The notes: a model not told the origin generated them from the sequence alone. A DNA stretch of 64,000 nucleotides from Tricholoma matsutake (GCA_026075535.2 AP026538.1:11718001-11782000), one strand, 5' to 3'. Counted from the stretch's first letter, positions 11,570 to 22,428 are shown. Numbers and translations: made by a program.

Positions 11570-11971
11570 TGTTAGGGTGACACCCACTATCTGCTAGCTA
11601 AGACCATGCGGGTTCTCTCCACAAGAAGGGGGTGGGATCTGCGCTCATGATGGGGGAATTGATGGTTTTGATGCGAGGGGTTATTAATAGGTGAGTTTGT
11701 TGACAAAGGCCTTTCACACCAAAAGCATAGGTGGAATACCTAAGAGAACACAACTGGGGTCTCCTAGGTGTATATTTAAGGTTTATATACTATGTTACAT
11801 ATATTGTACATTGTTGTTACCGACGTGCTCATACATGCGTGTACATATTGATGTGTGTGAAATAAAATTCTCACGCTATCAAAGTGTAGTGCCATTTGGC
11901 ATCATGTAGCATAATTCGACATAATAAAATAAAAATGAAATTTTATTAGGTAATGGGGTGGTTTCCTAACA
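11570..11971 (-). repeat. 5' LTR of chromovirus A
   Basis: 402 bp with plus-strand termini TGTTA...TAACA. It contains a TATATAAA-type box (minus strand, near 11775-11790) and the putative RNA start segment AGTTGTGTTCT at 11745-11755. The outer flank CCTGC (11972-11976) does not match the other flank of A but is the reverse complement of the 3' flank of B. Confidence 0.95.
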
Positions 11972-12804
11972 CCTGCTTCCTCACTGCTTTCAATTCCTCA
12001 ATTGTACTTCCATCCATACCGCTGCCTTTTGAGGTACAATACTCTTTAGTGTGCCAGGGACATTTACAGTTGCTGCAGATTGTATTCCCAGAAGGCTTGG
12101 CCAATTTGGAGGTTGCAGCTAGAGCAAGGGAAGGGGAAGTATCGGCACATCGGTCATTGTCCTGGAGAGACTGTTCACCAGACTGTTCACTTTCCAGAAA
12201 AAGGCAAATATTCTTGGATGTGTATGGTGCAGACGGCATGGATGTAGCAATGTCACAGGAAATAATGGAACATGCATGAGGAAAATGTGAACTGAGGGAA
12301 TTCAAAGTGCGATACAGCATAAGAGGTCAGAGGTAATATCTCCCATAGCAAATGCACCCTCAATAAGCATGCAGATCCATTCAGCCATTTTGGGGAGGGG
12401 TGTATTCAGTGTGCACTGGATAGCAAGTGCTTGCTGTAATAAAGTGACTTGCCTAACTGGTCCTTCCTTCTGATGATGGTTCCGCAGGGTCTCCCAGTTT
12501 GTCTTCACAGATTTCAAAGAATCTAAGAAAGAGTGTTCATATGATGCTACCCTGGAGGCAATGAAAGCATATGCAAGGTGGGAATTAGCCTTCCAATTAG
12601 ATAGAGCACGGGGTTCATTAGAGGTGGGCTCTGGTACTTCACCAGTGACATATTCGAAAAGTCCATTGAGGGACAAGTGATGCTGATATCCTCCTTCCAT
12701 TCTTTGTAGTTGGATTTAAGTTTATCGAGCTTGTCCCCAGAGTATTGAGTGGAAAGCCATATAAGGGAAATGGATGGGGGGTGAGGTTCGGTGAGTGCAG
12801 TCAT
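11972..12804 (-). pseudogene. Copia gag, 5' part (cut by chromovirus insertion and inversion)
   Basis: Gag of a Ty1/copia element, starting with MTALTEPHP at 12804. The N-terminal half has the UBN2-like gag pattern (KLKSNYKEWKEDI, YEHSFLDSLKSVKTNWETL, QALAIQCTLNTPLPKM). A frame change lies near 12675. A CCHC knuckle CSNCKCPWHTKEYC is encoded near 12090-12045. The frame runs to the edge of the chromovirus LTR with ...AVRKQ, and continues in frame at 36545 as AYDKQ when the 5-bp GCAGG is counted once. The segment is therefore half of a gene interrupted by chromovirus B and then separated by the inversion. Confidence 0.88.
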
Positions 12805-13008
12805 TTTGGGAAGCAAAAAAAGGCAAAAACAAGAGGGTAGGTGAGAGGGAGGTTTGACTCAAGCAGGGCACAAAGGGATCTAACATGCACGGTATGATGC
12901 ATGCTGATAAGATATTGATCGAACAATTGATTGAAGAAACATGCAACAAGGCACAGAGCAGTCGAGTGGCTAGGCAAGATATCTATCATCACCACACATG
13001 ACAGAAGT

Positions 13009-13019
13009 GGCCCATAACC
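13009..13019 (-). other. Copia-type primer binding site
   Basis: The minus strand reads GGTTATGGGCC directly next to the LTR end at 13020. This matches the well-known copia primer site, complementary to the anticodon region of initiator tRNA-Met (half-tRNA priming). It fixes the LTR boundary and the direction of the element. Confidence 0.85.
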
Positions 13020-13574
13020 TATAGAAATCCAACCTAGATAATACATGAATAAGCTCAGTCTATGTATCATGGACTATATATTCATACCTAGATAATACAC
13101 AAATAAGCTATAAATAGTACAGTAAGTAATCTGATCAAAGTGAGTGCTAGTGAATCTACTCACCTCAGTCTGTGTATAACAGACTGAGGTGTCTATGTCT
13201 ATCTGGTCAAATATATATATACCATGAGTATAACAATGGAAGAGATGATAAAGAGACTATTAGAAAGGAATATGGACAAGGGGAAATATGCATCATTTTG
13301 TATGCTATAATTAGCATGCCACATCAAAGGGTGTATTCATGGTGTAGATCTCAACAGTCCTTGGTATAAGTGACTGAGGTGTCTATACTACTATGTATGA
13401 TATATATATGTATCCTGTGAGACAAAGAAACTGTTCACAAAGGTGTGTGTGAATGTTCCCAAACACGAGCATCAAAGGGATGTGCTAATTATAGCATATG
13501 CATCAAAGTGATGTGTGCTAATTATAGCATACACATCAAAGTGATGCATTGAGCTCATGGTGTGATTCTCAACA
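13020..13574 (-). repeat. 5' LTR of copia element
   Basis: About 555 bp. On the minus strand it runs from TGTTGAGAATC (13574) to TTTCTATA next to the primer site. A partial copy lies at 52726-53074. It includes hairpins built on CTCAGTC...GACTGAG (for example 13164-13195) and short repeats with TAATTATAGCAT. The matching 3' LTR is not visible: the element is cut inside gag. Confidence 0.8.
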
Positions 13575-14272
13575 TCTTGATGTGTCAAGATGGCACTATA
13601 ATGATGCCATACACAGAGAACATTTTGACTCCAAACATTATCACTAAAACAAAAGTCAAAACTTAATTGCTGTCTCATATGGATCAAGTCGAGACCTCAG
13701 GCTTAACCTGGTACCAAGTCTGAGACAAGGTGTCATAAGTCATGGTGGCATTGTGGGCATTATGTTGTATAGTAAGTGAAGTTGTAAGTCTGAATGTGAT
13801 GATTACCTTTTTTGCTCAAAATCCGCGTGTCGGTTAAACCCACTGGATTTGAAATATGTAGTAGGCTGACTTCAAAATGTAAGCCCATCTCCACATCTCC
13901 CCACCAAAATTATAAACTCCGATTTCTGCCGAGGAGCTGCCTCACTTAAATTTTCATTTGGATTGTCCCGAGTCGTATCTTGGACTCGTAATCTCAGAGA
14001 ATTCAATGGGCAGGTATACCGTATAATCTAGAGTACCTGACAAAACTACTGCCACTGAATGCCAAGCCTGAGGGCAGAAGCAAGTCTTGAATTAACCATT
14101 TCTATACAGAATATTCAGGGTGAATATACCTTTATCGCCAACAGCCACTGGCAGATAGGAGCTGCTCTTTTTGACTACTTTTTAGGTTCTCAGACATCTC
14201 CTCCGTGACAGGTTTCCTTTTTTGTTTTTTTGTTTGTCTACCCAGACAAATGTTGAAATGAACACTAAACAC
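13575..14272. other. No gene recognised between copia LTR and MITE
   Basis: No coherent frame or known element boundary is seen. TGGTACCAAGTCTGAGAC-like sequence at 13709 was considered as a primer site but no LTR abuts it. Confidence 0.4.
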
Positions 14273-14668
14273 TAGGGTTGTTCACAGTAGCCATTCTTGG
14301 GCCATTTTCAGCTCATTTTCAAACTCATTTTCGGCTCATTTTTGTGTATTTGGCAGAGGAACAAACAAAAGGGAATGAAAAATGAAATGGAAAATGACAT
14401 GAAAAATGGTTACTGTGAACACCCTGGGAAGGAAATTTTAGAAAAATGGAGCAAAAATGCATTTTTCTCGCCAGGCACAGTGCCAAAAAGATGAAAAATG
14501 ATCATTTTTCGGTTCCCTTTTTACAAAAGCAAGGGTGGGGTTCCATTTTACATTCATTTTACATTCATTCTCAGTTCCATTCTTGAGAAAAATGGAATCA
14601 AAATGAAATAGAAAATGATTGAAAAATGAGTGAAAATGAACCAAAAATGCCAACCATGAACAACCCTA
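14273..14668. mobile_element. MITE J, copy 1 (hAT-like termini)
   Basis: Termini TAGGGTTGTTCA...GAACAACCCTA, AT-rich interior, no gene. A related shorter copy is at 40352-40494 in the copia RNase H gene. Flanking octamers CTAAACAC (14265-14272) and CTGAGTGC (14669-14676) differ only by transitions, consistent with a decayed 8-bp TSD of hAT type, but that is weak evidence. An internal right-end-like sequence (ACTGTGAACACCC near 14410-14425) suggests a composite or nested structure. Confidence 0.6.
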
Positions 14669-16869
14669 CTGAGTGCTGAACCCCCACAGCCTGAGGTCAA
14701 GTCAATCCCACCGTCACGTCAACCAACAACCTTGTGCCAGTATGGAATTCCTTATCTGATTGCTTGCTTATGGTTATGGGATAGCGTACTAGTAAAAAAA
14801 TTGGATGGACATGGTGCCAGGGCCTTCTTGGACCAGGACTTGGAATACAAATGATCCATTGAAATAACAGTTAAATGCACTCCCATGAGTCCACAAGCCA
14901 ACCTGGGCATGAAATCAATAGTGCATAGCGCATAGCAAATGGGGAAACTCATAAAGACATTGGTGGTTTTGTGTGACCAGTCACGTTGCGCTGAGCACTG
15001 CAAGTCTGGGTCCTGGGATGTTTAGCCGGAAGCAAGCTCGCAATACTAAATAGAGCACTGGCATTCAACTAATGTGGAATATAGAAGAAGAACGTGTTTT
15101 TTCCCCTTGCAAATGAGGTGATACACAAGGGCAAGCAAGCAAGGCAGCAAGTAGATGATGGTGATTTCCCCCTGAACCAGATGTTGCCCATACATTTAAG
15201 CACTAGTATAGGCTTTTCAGATGCAGAGATGAAAAAATTGCCTGCCTCTCAATTACATAAGCCATTGCAGTTTCGTGAAACAGAGACCTCCGCCATATAT
15301 ATATATATTCGAACAACGAAGTTGATTTCCTTCTTTCAATCAAAAGCAGTGGGATGGCATTGGGAGCAAGGAAGGGATAAGGGAAGTGTTGGAAATGTTG
15401 AGGGGATTGGACAAGTGTAGATTATCTGGCAATGGCTTTGATTGCCTTTGTGGGATAGCGACACAACAGGCGCATTCCCCATCGATCTCCTTGTGCTTCG
15501 CTGCCTGGCTATCCTCTTCTGTTCCCAGACCGTAAGCGTTTCTGAGGTTGAGAAAGAGACAGCAGTGGAAAGCAGATGCAATGAGGTCAGACGGTCAAAA
15601 AAAGATGCAAAAATTGAGGCAAGTTCAACTATATCGTTCAGTTTCTGCTCATACATGAACAATGATGCCAGAAGTACTCACCATTTGGACTAGACAGGTA
15701 CAATCCCAGGGCACTGAACGAGCAATATGAAGATTGTCTTTTCGGAATGCGGTTCGGGAAAATAGCTACGCCCACTTTTTTTCTTCAGAACTCAACTCTC
15801 TCAAATATGTGGTGATATTACCCATGGGCCTGCTAATCGCTGTGCAAGACTTATCATCTGGATCAATAGGAATTATCACATTGAACTGAAAGAGAAAGTC
15901 AGAAGGTGACACATGCCATTGGTATCAAGGAAAACAACCTTGCAAAGCTCCAGCCTGTCAGGATTTGTGTCATGGAGGTATGTTCGATTCTGTCCTTAAT
16001 CACCTGCCTTCAATCGAATGATGTTGACACCAATTGGAATGTCGAAGACCCTTGTATGGTATTCCAGGAAACATCAGAGAGTGTCGAGATTCTTGTGGAG
16101 ACATGGACATGGTGGGGAATACTGGAGGAAAGTGAGCTGTAGATATCGAACAGGAGGGTTAAAGATTGTAGGGGCTCATCGCAATAGGAGACTTGAGCAT
16201 CGTTTGTTATATTGACAAGCAATTGTCAATGATCATGGGGGTCGAGATTGATGCCCTCAAAGGGCTTTGATGACTTTGGGAGGACCGGAGATACTCGCCA
16301 AGCACTTCCAAGTCTGAGTTGCAAAGAACCTGCGTCAAATAAAGGTACAAACAACAAATTTATGTTGGCATACACCACGTGACCTGACAATCAATAACAA
16401 TGACTTTCCTGACTGAGGCCAAGGCTTCTACTCGACATCGGCATCAACACACCTTCTCTCCTTTTCCCCTTCTCACATCTCTGTATCAGCCTTCGACCGA
16501 CATATATACAAGATTCTAAACATAGCATGGTAAGTAAAGCTTAACAACCGTCTCATGCGGGGCAAGGCAAGCGAATCTTAACACTTTTTTTCTTCTCATC
16601 CATTTACTTTAAAAAAAAAAACATTTTTCATTCTTAGTATACGTCCTTCTCTTGTTCAACCCAACATGCACATTCTCACAACATCTGCAGCTCTTTGCAA
16701 GCACATGCATACTAACTCTTCAATGTCGGCGACACACACACCCAACTCCTGCAAGCCTGGCATGCTGAGGTGAGGGGGGATGTATGCAGGCAGGCAGGTA
16801 TATGTTATCTGGGAGGAATGAAAGTAGCAGCAAGTGGGAGGTGGGAGGTGGGAGGTGGGGAGGTCTTTA
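14669..16869. other. Low-information stretch, possible decayed host exons
   Basis: No element boundary was found in most of this 2.2-kb stretch. An AT microsatellite lies at 15296-15309 and the end of the stretch is a GGTGGGA minisatellite (about 16838-16862). See the separate low-confidence entry for possible exons at 15690-16222. Confidence 0.35.
15690..16222 (-). pseudogene. Possible exons of an unrecognised gene
   Basis: A 70-residue open frame (16222-16010, ending in a stop) is followed 3' by a plausible acceptor (CTTTCTCTTTCAG near 15885). After it comes an open stretch beginning FNVIIPIDPDDKS and including GNITTYLRELSS, broken by one TAG near 15775. Codon choice and composition look more gene-like than the flanks. 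No family is recognised and the exon chain is incomplete, so this may be a relic host gene or chance. Confidence 0.3.
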
Positions 16870-17174
16870 CACTCCCCCCCGTATTCCTATAGGAATCCGA
16901 TGATTCCGATGATTCCAATCGGACTCCGATTGGAATCCAACCATATTCCGATGTCATTTTCACCAGCCAAATTGACATGAAATGGCACATTTAGTCCTAG
17001 TCCAGTCCGATGTAGTCCGATCAGAGTCCGATCAGACTATCAGAATTTCCTAGGAATTTCCGATCATATAAATCACATAGGACTAGTCCGAAGTTATGCT
17101 AAGACATCAGACAACATAGGATTCCAATAGGAATGAAAGCAGCCTTGCTTAGTAATATAGTATGAAAAATTAAA

Positions 17175-17260
17175 TGCACAGACAAGAATCGAACACTTGA
17201 CGACAGAAGATTATGTAAGCATAAACCGACAACAATACTATTAGGCTAAACAATCATTAC
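17175..17260 (-). other. tRNA-like segment (SINE-like), left
   Basis: On the minus strand an A-box-like TTTAGCCTAATAG is followed about 45 bp later by a B-box-like TGTTCGATTCTTG. The latter is flanked by a CAAG/CTTG stem like a T-arm, with a TTATG/CATAA hairpin between them at the anticodon-arm position. No clean acceptor stem is formed, so it is called tRNA-like rather than a tRNA gene. It lies near the left end of element K, divergent from the copy at 18531. Confidence 0.4.
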
Positions 17261-17439
17261 AGGTAAGTGATCATACTACACTACATACCATTCCCACAGG
17301 TGTGATGACAAAGCACATAGCTGCATCATCACACCTGCCAGCTCATCAACTCCCACCACCACCACCAACAACGACAAGCACGCCACCTCCATCCCCCCCA
17401 CCTCAACCACCTCAACCCAGCAACTCCCACCACTCCCAC

Positions 17440-17700
17440 TTCACCCCCATCTCTAGACAAGCCCCCAAGACCGGAAATGACTGGTTTCGATGCTGAACGA
17501 CGCCCAAATGATGCAATCGTCGTTTGGGCCATAGTAAGTTTTTTTTTTCATTCGTTTTTTACTTTTGTAAACTAACTAATTCATTTGCCTTGTTTCTAGG
17601 TTCTAATCTACATGAGTAATGATGGACTGACACAAGCCAAACCCACACCCAACAACGCCCCTGGCAACCCCCCTCCTCCCCGTCAAAACGGGATGTGAGG
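17440..17700 (+). pseudogene. Short spliced-gene fragment inside element K
   Basis: A frame with DAIVVWA (near 17508-17531) is followed by a plausible intron (GTAAGTTT..., CTAAC, TTTCTAG, about 17534-17599). A related block with SIVVWAP at 49125-49150, followed by a GTGATTTT...CTAAC-containing AT-rich stretch, occurs inside hAT element 48429-49963. It is too short to assign a function and looks like a gene piece shared by two transposons. Confidence 0.4.
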
Positions 17701-17835
17701 GTATCAATCATGGTCAGGAGCACGGGGAGCAACACCAGGAGACCCCAGAAGGGGAATACCCGCCCGGTAAGCACCAGCCGACCCCTCCCCTCGTGCCACG
17801 TCACTGACGAACTGACAACGCACCCACCCCATGCC

Positions 17836-18160
17836 TACGAGCTGCTGCTCGTAGGGTGGATCGTGAGTGCATGGACCCCCCATGACACCAATGACATCCA
17901 GCACCCCCAATCACCGCTGTGAGCGACTGCTCGCGGGGTGTATATGGGGTGCAAGAACACGGGAACGGCGTGGAGGGACGACGATGGCACCAAACGACAC
18001 ACCTACGAGCAGCTGCCCGTAGGGTGGTTTGTGGGTGCAGACAACGACGACCAGAAGGAGAGACGACGATGACACCTGCCCCACGCTGCCACCAACATAT
18101 GATGCACCACCCACTACCAGCCTCACGAGCAACTGCTCGTGGGGTGGACGGTGGGTGGAA
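17836..18160. repeat. Spaced palindromic modules (GAGCnGCTGCTCG)
   Basis: Four copies of a palindrome-centred module, e.g. GAGCTGCTGCTCGTAGGG near 17838, GAGCGACTGCTCG near 17922, GAGCAGCTGCCCG near 18006, and GAGCAACTGCTCG near 18126. Spacing is 84, 84 and 120 bp. On the minus strand they encode repeated HEQLLVG-like peptides. Related modules occur at about 49325 and 49583 in the hAT element. Confidence 0.65.
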
Positions 18161-18530
18161 CGACGAGGGAGGGGACACGAGGGAGGGGAGGCAAGATGAG
18201 GGAGGCAAGACACGATGGAGACGAGAGGGAGGGGAAATGAGGGGACAGGGCTGATGAGACAGCCAACGCGACGCACCACCACCCCCTCCCCCCTGCGAAG
18301 TGGGGGGGTGGGTTTTTTTGTAGAATTTAAAATAGTATAATTAAATAGTATAATTAATTCTCCCCCTCACATTTGCAGGGGGGTTTTTTTTTAAATCTAT
18401 ATTAGTTATCTACTCCCTCGCAAAGATGCGAGGGCTCGACAATTTTTTTTCGAGCTCTTGTGAGAGAGGTTAAAAATAAGTGAACTAATCCTAAGTGCTT
18501 TAAATGGACTTTATATTACATATTTATCAG

Positions 18531-18617
18531 TGCTCCTGTGACTCAACTGGTTGAGCACTTGTTTGGTAGTCATGTCACTTATATCCCAAGGTCTAGAGTT
18601 CAATTCCTGCTCTGCCC
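18531..18617 (+). other. tRNA-like segment (SINE-like), right
   Basis: A-box-like TGACTCAACTGG (18539-18550), a perfect 4-bp D-stem (CTCA 18542-18545 with TGAG 18552-18555), and B-box-like GAGTTCAATTCC (18596-18607). The distance between boxes is close to that of a tRNA. The acceptor stem and T-stem do not pair cleanly, so this is probably tRNA-derived rather than functional. It lies near the right end of element K. Confidence 0.5.
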
Positions 18618-18889
18618 ATTTATTTTGTAAGCACTTTCATCAAGTTAAGTCTTCCAAAATGGTGTGGTATTCCGACTACTACTTGTTGGAATTGCATAGG
18701 ACTTTACTCGGAATTTACTAGGAATTTTGTGGAAATAAAAGTACATGGTCATCAAGATACATTCCGATTGGATTCCTATCGGACTCCTAGGACTATTGTT
18801 GGACTAGTGGGACTCCTATCAGATTCCAATCGGACTCTTATTGGAAAACTCGGACTCCTAGGACTCCGATAGGAATACTGGGGGGAGTG

Positions 18890-19480
18890 CAAAGTTTACG
18901 AGGTGGGAGGTGGGAGGTGGGAGGTGGGAGGTGGGAGCGGTAAGGAGCCATGGGACCAGCGGGGGCGGTATTGGTCTAGGTGTGAGTGTGAGGTGTGGAT
19001 ATGGGTTGTGGCGAACAGCATGGGTGGCATTGTTGAGGTGTGAATATGGGGTATGAGATGTAAAAGGGCATTTCAGGGATACGCTCAGGCAGGCACGGAT
19101 CCAAACCAAAGGATCCAAACCAAATGCCCAGTGCATGCAAGTGCAAGTGCAAGTGCAAGTTGTAGATGCAACTTGTGGGGGAATGGGTGTGTGCGAAATG
19201 CAGGTTGGGAGGGGTTGTAGGGGTGGGGGGGGTTGGCCTTTTAACCCAACCATATGCGTAGTTAAGACTTTACGCTTAGTCTTGTGAAATTTTTGTTTTG
19301 GTATACTGTGCTGAGCACTGAGTGCTACGTTCCCAAAAAAGGACGCAAGCTTGAGGGTCCCATTAGCAGGGGCACAATCAAAAGCAGAACCATAATAAGG
19401 AATGACCTGTCTTCCTTTTGTTTGGTCTGCCTATGGGATCTGACTAATGTCCACCCCCACTGGTACCAGTCCATCACACC
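18890..19480. other. GGTGGGA minisatellite and no recognised gene
   Basis: 18898-18938 is a (GGTGGGA)n array continuing the one at 16838-16862. (GCAAGT)n occurs at 19138-19160. No coherent coding frame is seen. Confidence 0.5.
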
Positions 19481-20720
19481 GTTCATCCCATATTGCGCAA
19501 CGAGCTGCTTACGTCGCTAATGCCTTCAATAAAACCCCCGGTAAAAAAAAAAAGTGTCATTCACATGTTGAACCTCAACCTCAACCTCAACCTCATCGGC
19601 TCCCCACAACCAACGCCGCCGGGGCATCCTCAAATGTTTATATCTTCGAGGTCAATTGGGCAGTTCCTTCTTCTACTCCCAGACGTGACAGAAGAAGATG
19701 ACCAACCAAACCCACAGGCATTACTTACCACCATCTTCCAGGCAACAACCGGGAACCCTCAACATCATTATTGCTGAATCTTCCCTCCCTGCATCCATAT
19801 TGCAGGTGACACTGTATTAGACTGGCTCATCAGAGTAGCTGAGGCTTATATTTCAGCCACTCGATGGCACAAGCTCCCTCTATACATTTACTATACGGAA
19901 TTCAGTTTGAATGGTGGTTGGGCAGGGAGATGCAATTACCACTATGGAGGGTGGTGGTGTTACCTGGGGAGCAGTTGATGGGCACCATATACGAGTTTCG
20001 TACTGAACACTAACAACACTTTAATCAAGCTCATGAAGTGTGAGTCTTCTGTCATCACACGAGGTTTGTGACAACCCAAGACATGCAGAGCACCTTGAGC
20101 TAACTCAGTTCCGCCACGCACTAACTTTGATGTGATCAGGCATGGCATTATTTTACACATCACATGATGGAGCGCATGCTTATTTCCATCTCACTTGATT
20201 CCAAGGCGGCTTGGGCGGCGTACCTTGGTGTTCCAATCCGTCGTTCAATGTTTTACCGGCCTCACTGCTTACCATAGTGGATGGCAGATATGATCCTGCT
20301 ATTGGGGTTTCTCTCTTCATGGGGTTTAGATGCATTAGTGGACTAGTTTCGAGCTGAGATTCTGGAACAATGGACCCATAAGTAGTCTCTTTTACCTTTT
20401 TCATATATAGTAATTGCATTTCATGTTTTTTGTTGTCAGGACCAATATGTTGTCCACAGTTTTGCCGACATGCCTCTGAATATTTGGGGTGGAACACTAT
20501 CCCAGAATGACCAAATGTTACATGGTTGCCAGATCACCCCCCATTCACGCATGCATGACCCCTTATACCCTCGTCCCACCAGTTGGCGTGTTTAACTGGC
20601 ACTACATCCAGTGTGTCCTCAAAAAAAATTCTCCACCCCCGCCTATCAGCAAATCAACAATATTGCCATTCCATACAAGAGACAATGATGACGATGAGAG
20701 TGATGTTAGACTTTGATGAT
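19480..20720 (+). pseudogene. Decayed ORFs of unknown gene upstream of split ORF X
   Basis: Several plus-strand stretches read like one protein broken by stops and shifts: TVLDWLIRVAEAY and HKLPLYIYYTEF (19810-19900), DMPLNIWG (near 20470), FNWHYIQCVLKK (20592-20627), and an acidic end RDNDDDESD (20680-20713). The segments keep a consistent order, which suggests a real gene in decay. I do not recognise the family. It may or may not be the 5' part of split ORF X. Confidence 0.4.
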
Positions 20721-20989
20721 GACAGAAACATTTCAAATCCTCCTTATCCTTCTTTACCTTTGGGAACTTTCCGAGATGAGGGCATATCAGCACTTTGGAA
20801 GCAGGGGAGCACAATCATGCTATTGTGTCATGGAACTCTGGTGTCTCTCTCAGCTGAAGCCCTGCAATTTGTTTCCTTGGTCCCAAAATTTCCATCCAAG
20901 CTATCAATTCCCTTACTGTTTACATGCACCATGTGAGATTACTGTTTCCTTTGCTGTGAAGTTTATTTTTATTCACATTCATAAAATAG

Positions 20990-22094
20990 CTGCTGTTCCA
21001 TAACATAGTACATGACCAAATATTGTAAACAAAAACGAAACTTATGTTGTAGATTGTTTTGTCTGCCTGGCACCATCACCAACAGAAGATGGCACATCCA
21101 GAATGGTGCATATATGTAGGCTATTTGATAACCAGGCACCATATAATTCTCTGTTCAGTCAAGACGATGCAGGCCCATCTGGCTGGGAACAGGTTTATGA
21201 TTCAGTGTTGGCCATGGAAGCAGTCCCAGATGACATGGAGGCTAGCATCTATTAGAAACATACAAGGTATATCATATGCTGTATATGATCATAGTAAGGC
21301 TAAGGAGGACTGGCAGTTTATGTTGAATTGTTGGACATGGTGATGTGTTTGAGTTGCATATATCCAATATGTTATACAGATCGATCCACATTGTCAAATT
21401 TGCAATAGGCTGGAAAGAAAAAAGAGTCTACGGTGGAGGGGCAACAGTGGAAAACACAACTACCAGCAAAAGTTGTTTGAGTGTGAACAAAAGTCAGGTT
21501 GAAGCAACAATGATGGGAAGGCTGGAGGTGAGACCTCTCCATTGTAGGTTTGTGCCAGGCAAAACATGAAAAGCTGGTTGGTAACAGCATGTAATCACCA
21601 TCCAGAAGCTTTATGAAATGGTACATCCAAAATATGCATGCATTCAAAATAAATCAAAATTCAACCATTGAGCAAGTTTGGTGCTGGTGTCCTCCTGGAT
21701 CCATTATAATTTATGGACAGAAAGCAAGGGAACAACAGCCACTAACTACCCTGAAAGCCACAGGTCGCAGTGCATCATTTGGTTGCTACATTGGACATGA
21801 TAATGTCTCATCTGTGTGGGGGGATCTGGCCTGGAGTGAATGGTGATGTACATTGGCAACAATATCCTGAAATGTCAAAGGAGAGAAAGTGCAGTAACAA
21901 TCTGATGACAATCCTTGTGGGAGAAGATCTGGCAATGTGGGTAAAAGACAATTTTTAGAAGAGGGGCTGGAAGAGCCTATAGAACATCTTGAAGAGGAGG
22001 AGATGACACAGGCAGGTATATATTTACATTTGGTGGCATTGCTAACCCCATTACAGGACATGCCTAGGAATTCTCAAGACACCAACAGGCAACC
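20990..22094 (+). pseudogene. Split ORF X, proximal region
   Basis: It includes broken frames at 21050-21250 (MVHICRLFDNQ..., ending at a TAG), and a frame entering from 21937 (EEPIEHLEEEEMTQ) that runs to 22094 at the target-site duplication CAACC of gypsy C1. With C1 removed, the frame continues in the inverted piece 562-401. No domain is recognised. Confidence 0.45.
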
Positions 22095-22276
22095 TGTAGT
22101 GATCCGGGGTGATGTCCAGTCTTTACATATATTTACTTAGTGTTTGCACAAGCCACCGGTCCCTTTATAAGGGCCAGTTTTAATTACAACAACAGACTTT
22201 TTTACATACAGCAAAATATACATTAATTGTGTTCTTGCGGCATGTGATATAAGTCTACCCCCTCCACTTTACTACA
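22095..22276 (+). repeat. 5' LTR of gypsy C1
   Basis: 182 bp, perfect 6-bp inverted ends TGTAGT/ACTACA, with a TATA-like box in CCCTTTATAAGGG (about 22161-22173). It matches 40107-40305 (minus) and, minus its insertion, 563-1862 (minus). Confidence 0.9.
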
Positions 22277-22428
22277 CTTTTTTGAACACTCAATTCTGTT
22301 ATTTTACCAAAAGAATATCCACTTGACTTCACCTTCACAAACATCATATTGTGCCATAATATCAAAATCAACCCTGATGCCACTGGCGACAGTTCATTTA
22401 GATTTGTGATCTGAGTTTGACACTACCC

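Larger units (their letters stand above)
4634..11971 (-). mobile_element. Gypsy chromovirus A, decayed, with nested solo LTR
   Basis: A complete Ty3/gypsy element on the minus strand: 5' LTR 11570-11971, gag, protease, RT, RNase H, integrase, chromodomain, 3' LTR 4634-5035. It is the same family as B (29568-36539) and D (54026). Without the nested solo LTR it is about 6.2 kb. Reading frames carry stops and frameshifts, so it is not autonomous. Its flanks do not match each other: CCAGG at 4629-4633 but CCTGC at 11972-11976. They match the flanks of B in reverse complement, indicating an inversion between A and B. It lies inside gypsy C1. Confidence 0.95.
16870..18889. mobile_element. 2-kb terminal-inverted-repeat element K
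   Basis: Ends CACTCCCCCC and GGGGGGAGTG, with a longer imperfect inverted match (GTATTCCTAT, GGAATCC/GGAGTCC). Many subterminal copies of GGAATCC, ATCGGACTCC and similar lie in both directions over about 200 bp at each end. It is embedded in a GGTGGGA minisatellite (both flanks). No transposase is seen; the interior holds a short spliced-gene-like fragment, palindromic 84-bp modules and two tRNA-like segments. CACT ends plus subterminal repeats resemble EnSpm/CACTA elements, but the TSD could not be resolved, so the superfamily is open. Confidence 0.7.

Noticed and set aside
4629..11976. Treating A as lacking a TSD because of degeneration
   Set aside because: CCAGG and CCTGC cannot be related by transitions, and the cross-match with B's flanks is exact for both pairs.
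13709..13726. TGGTACCAAGTCTGAGAC as a copia primer site
   Set aside because: No LTR end abuts it, and the real primer site GGTTATGGGCC is at 13009-13019 beside the LTR.
18531..18617. Functional tRNA gene
   Set aside because: A- and B-boxes and D-stem are present, but acceptor and T stems do not pair; kept as tRNA-like only.
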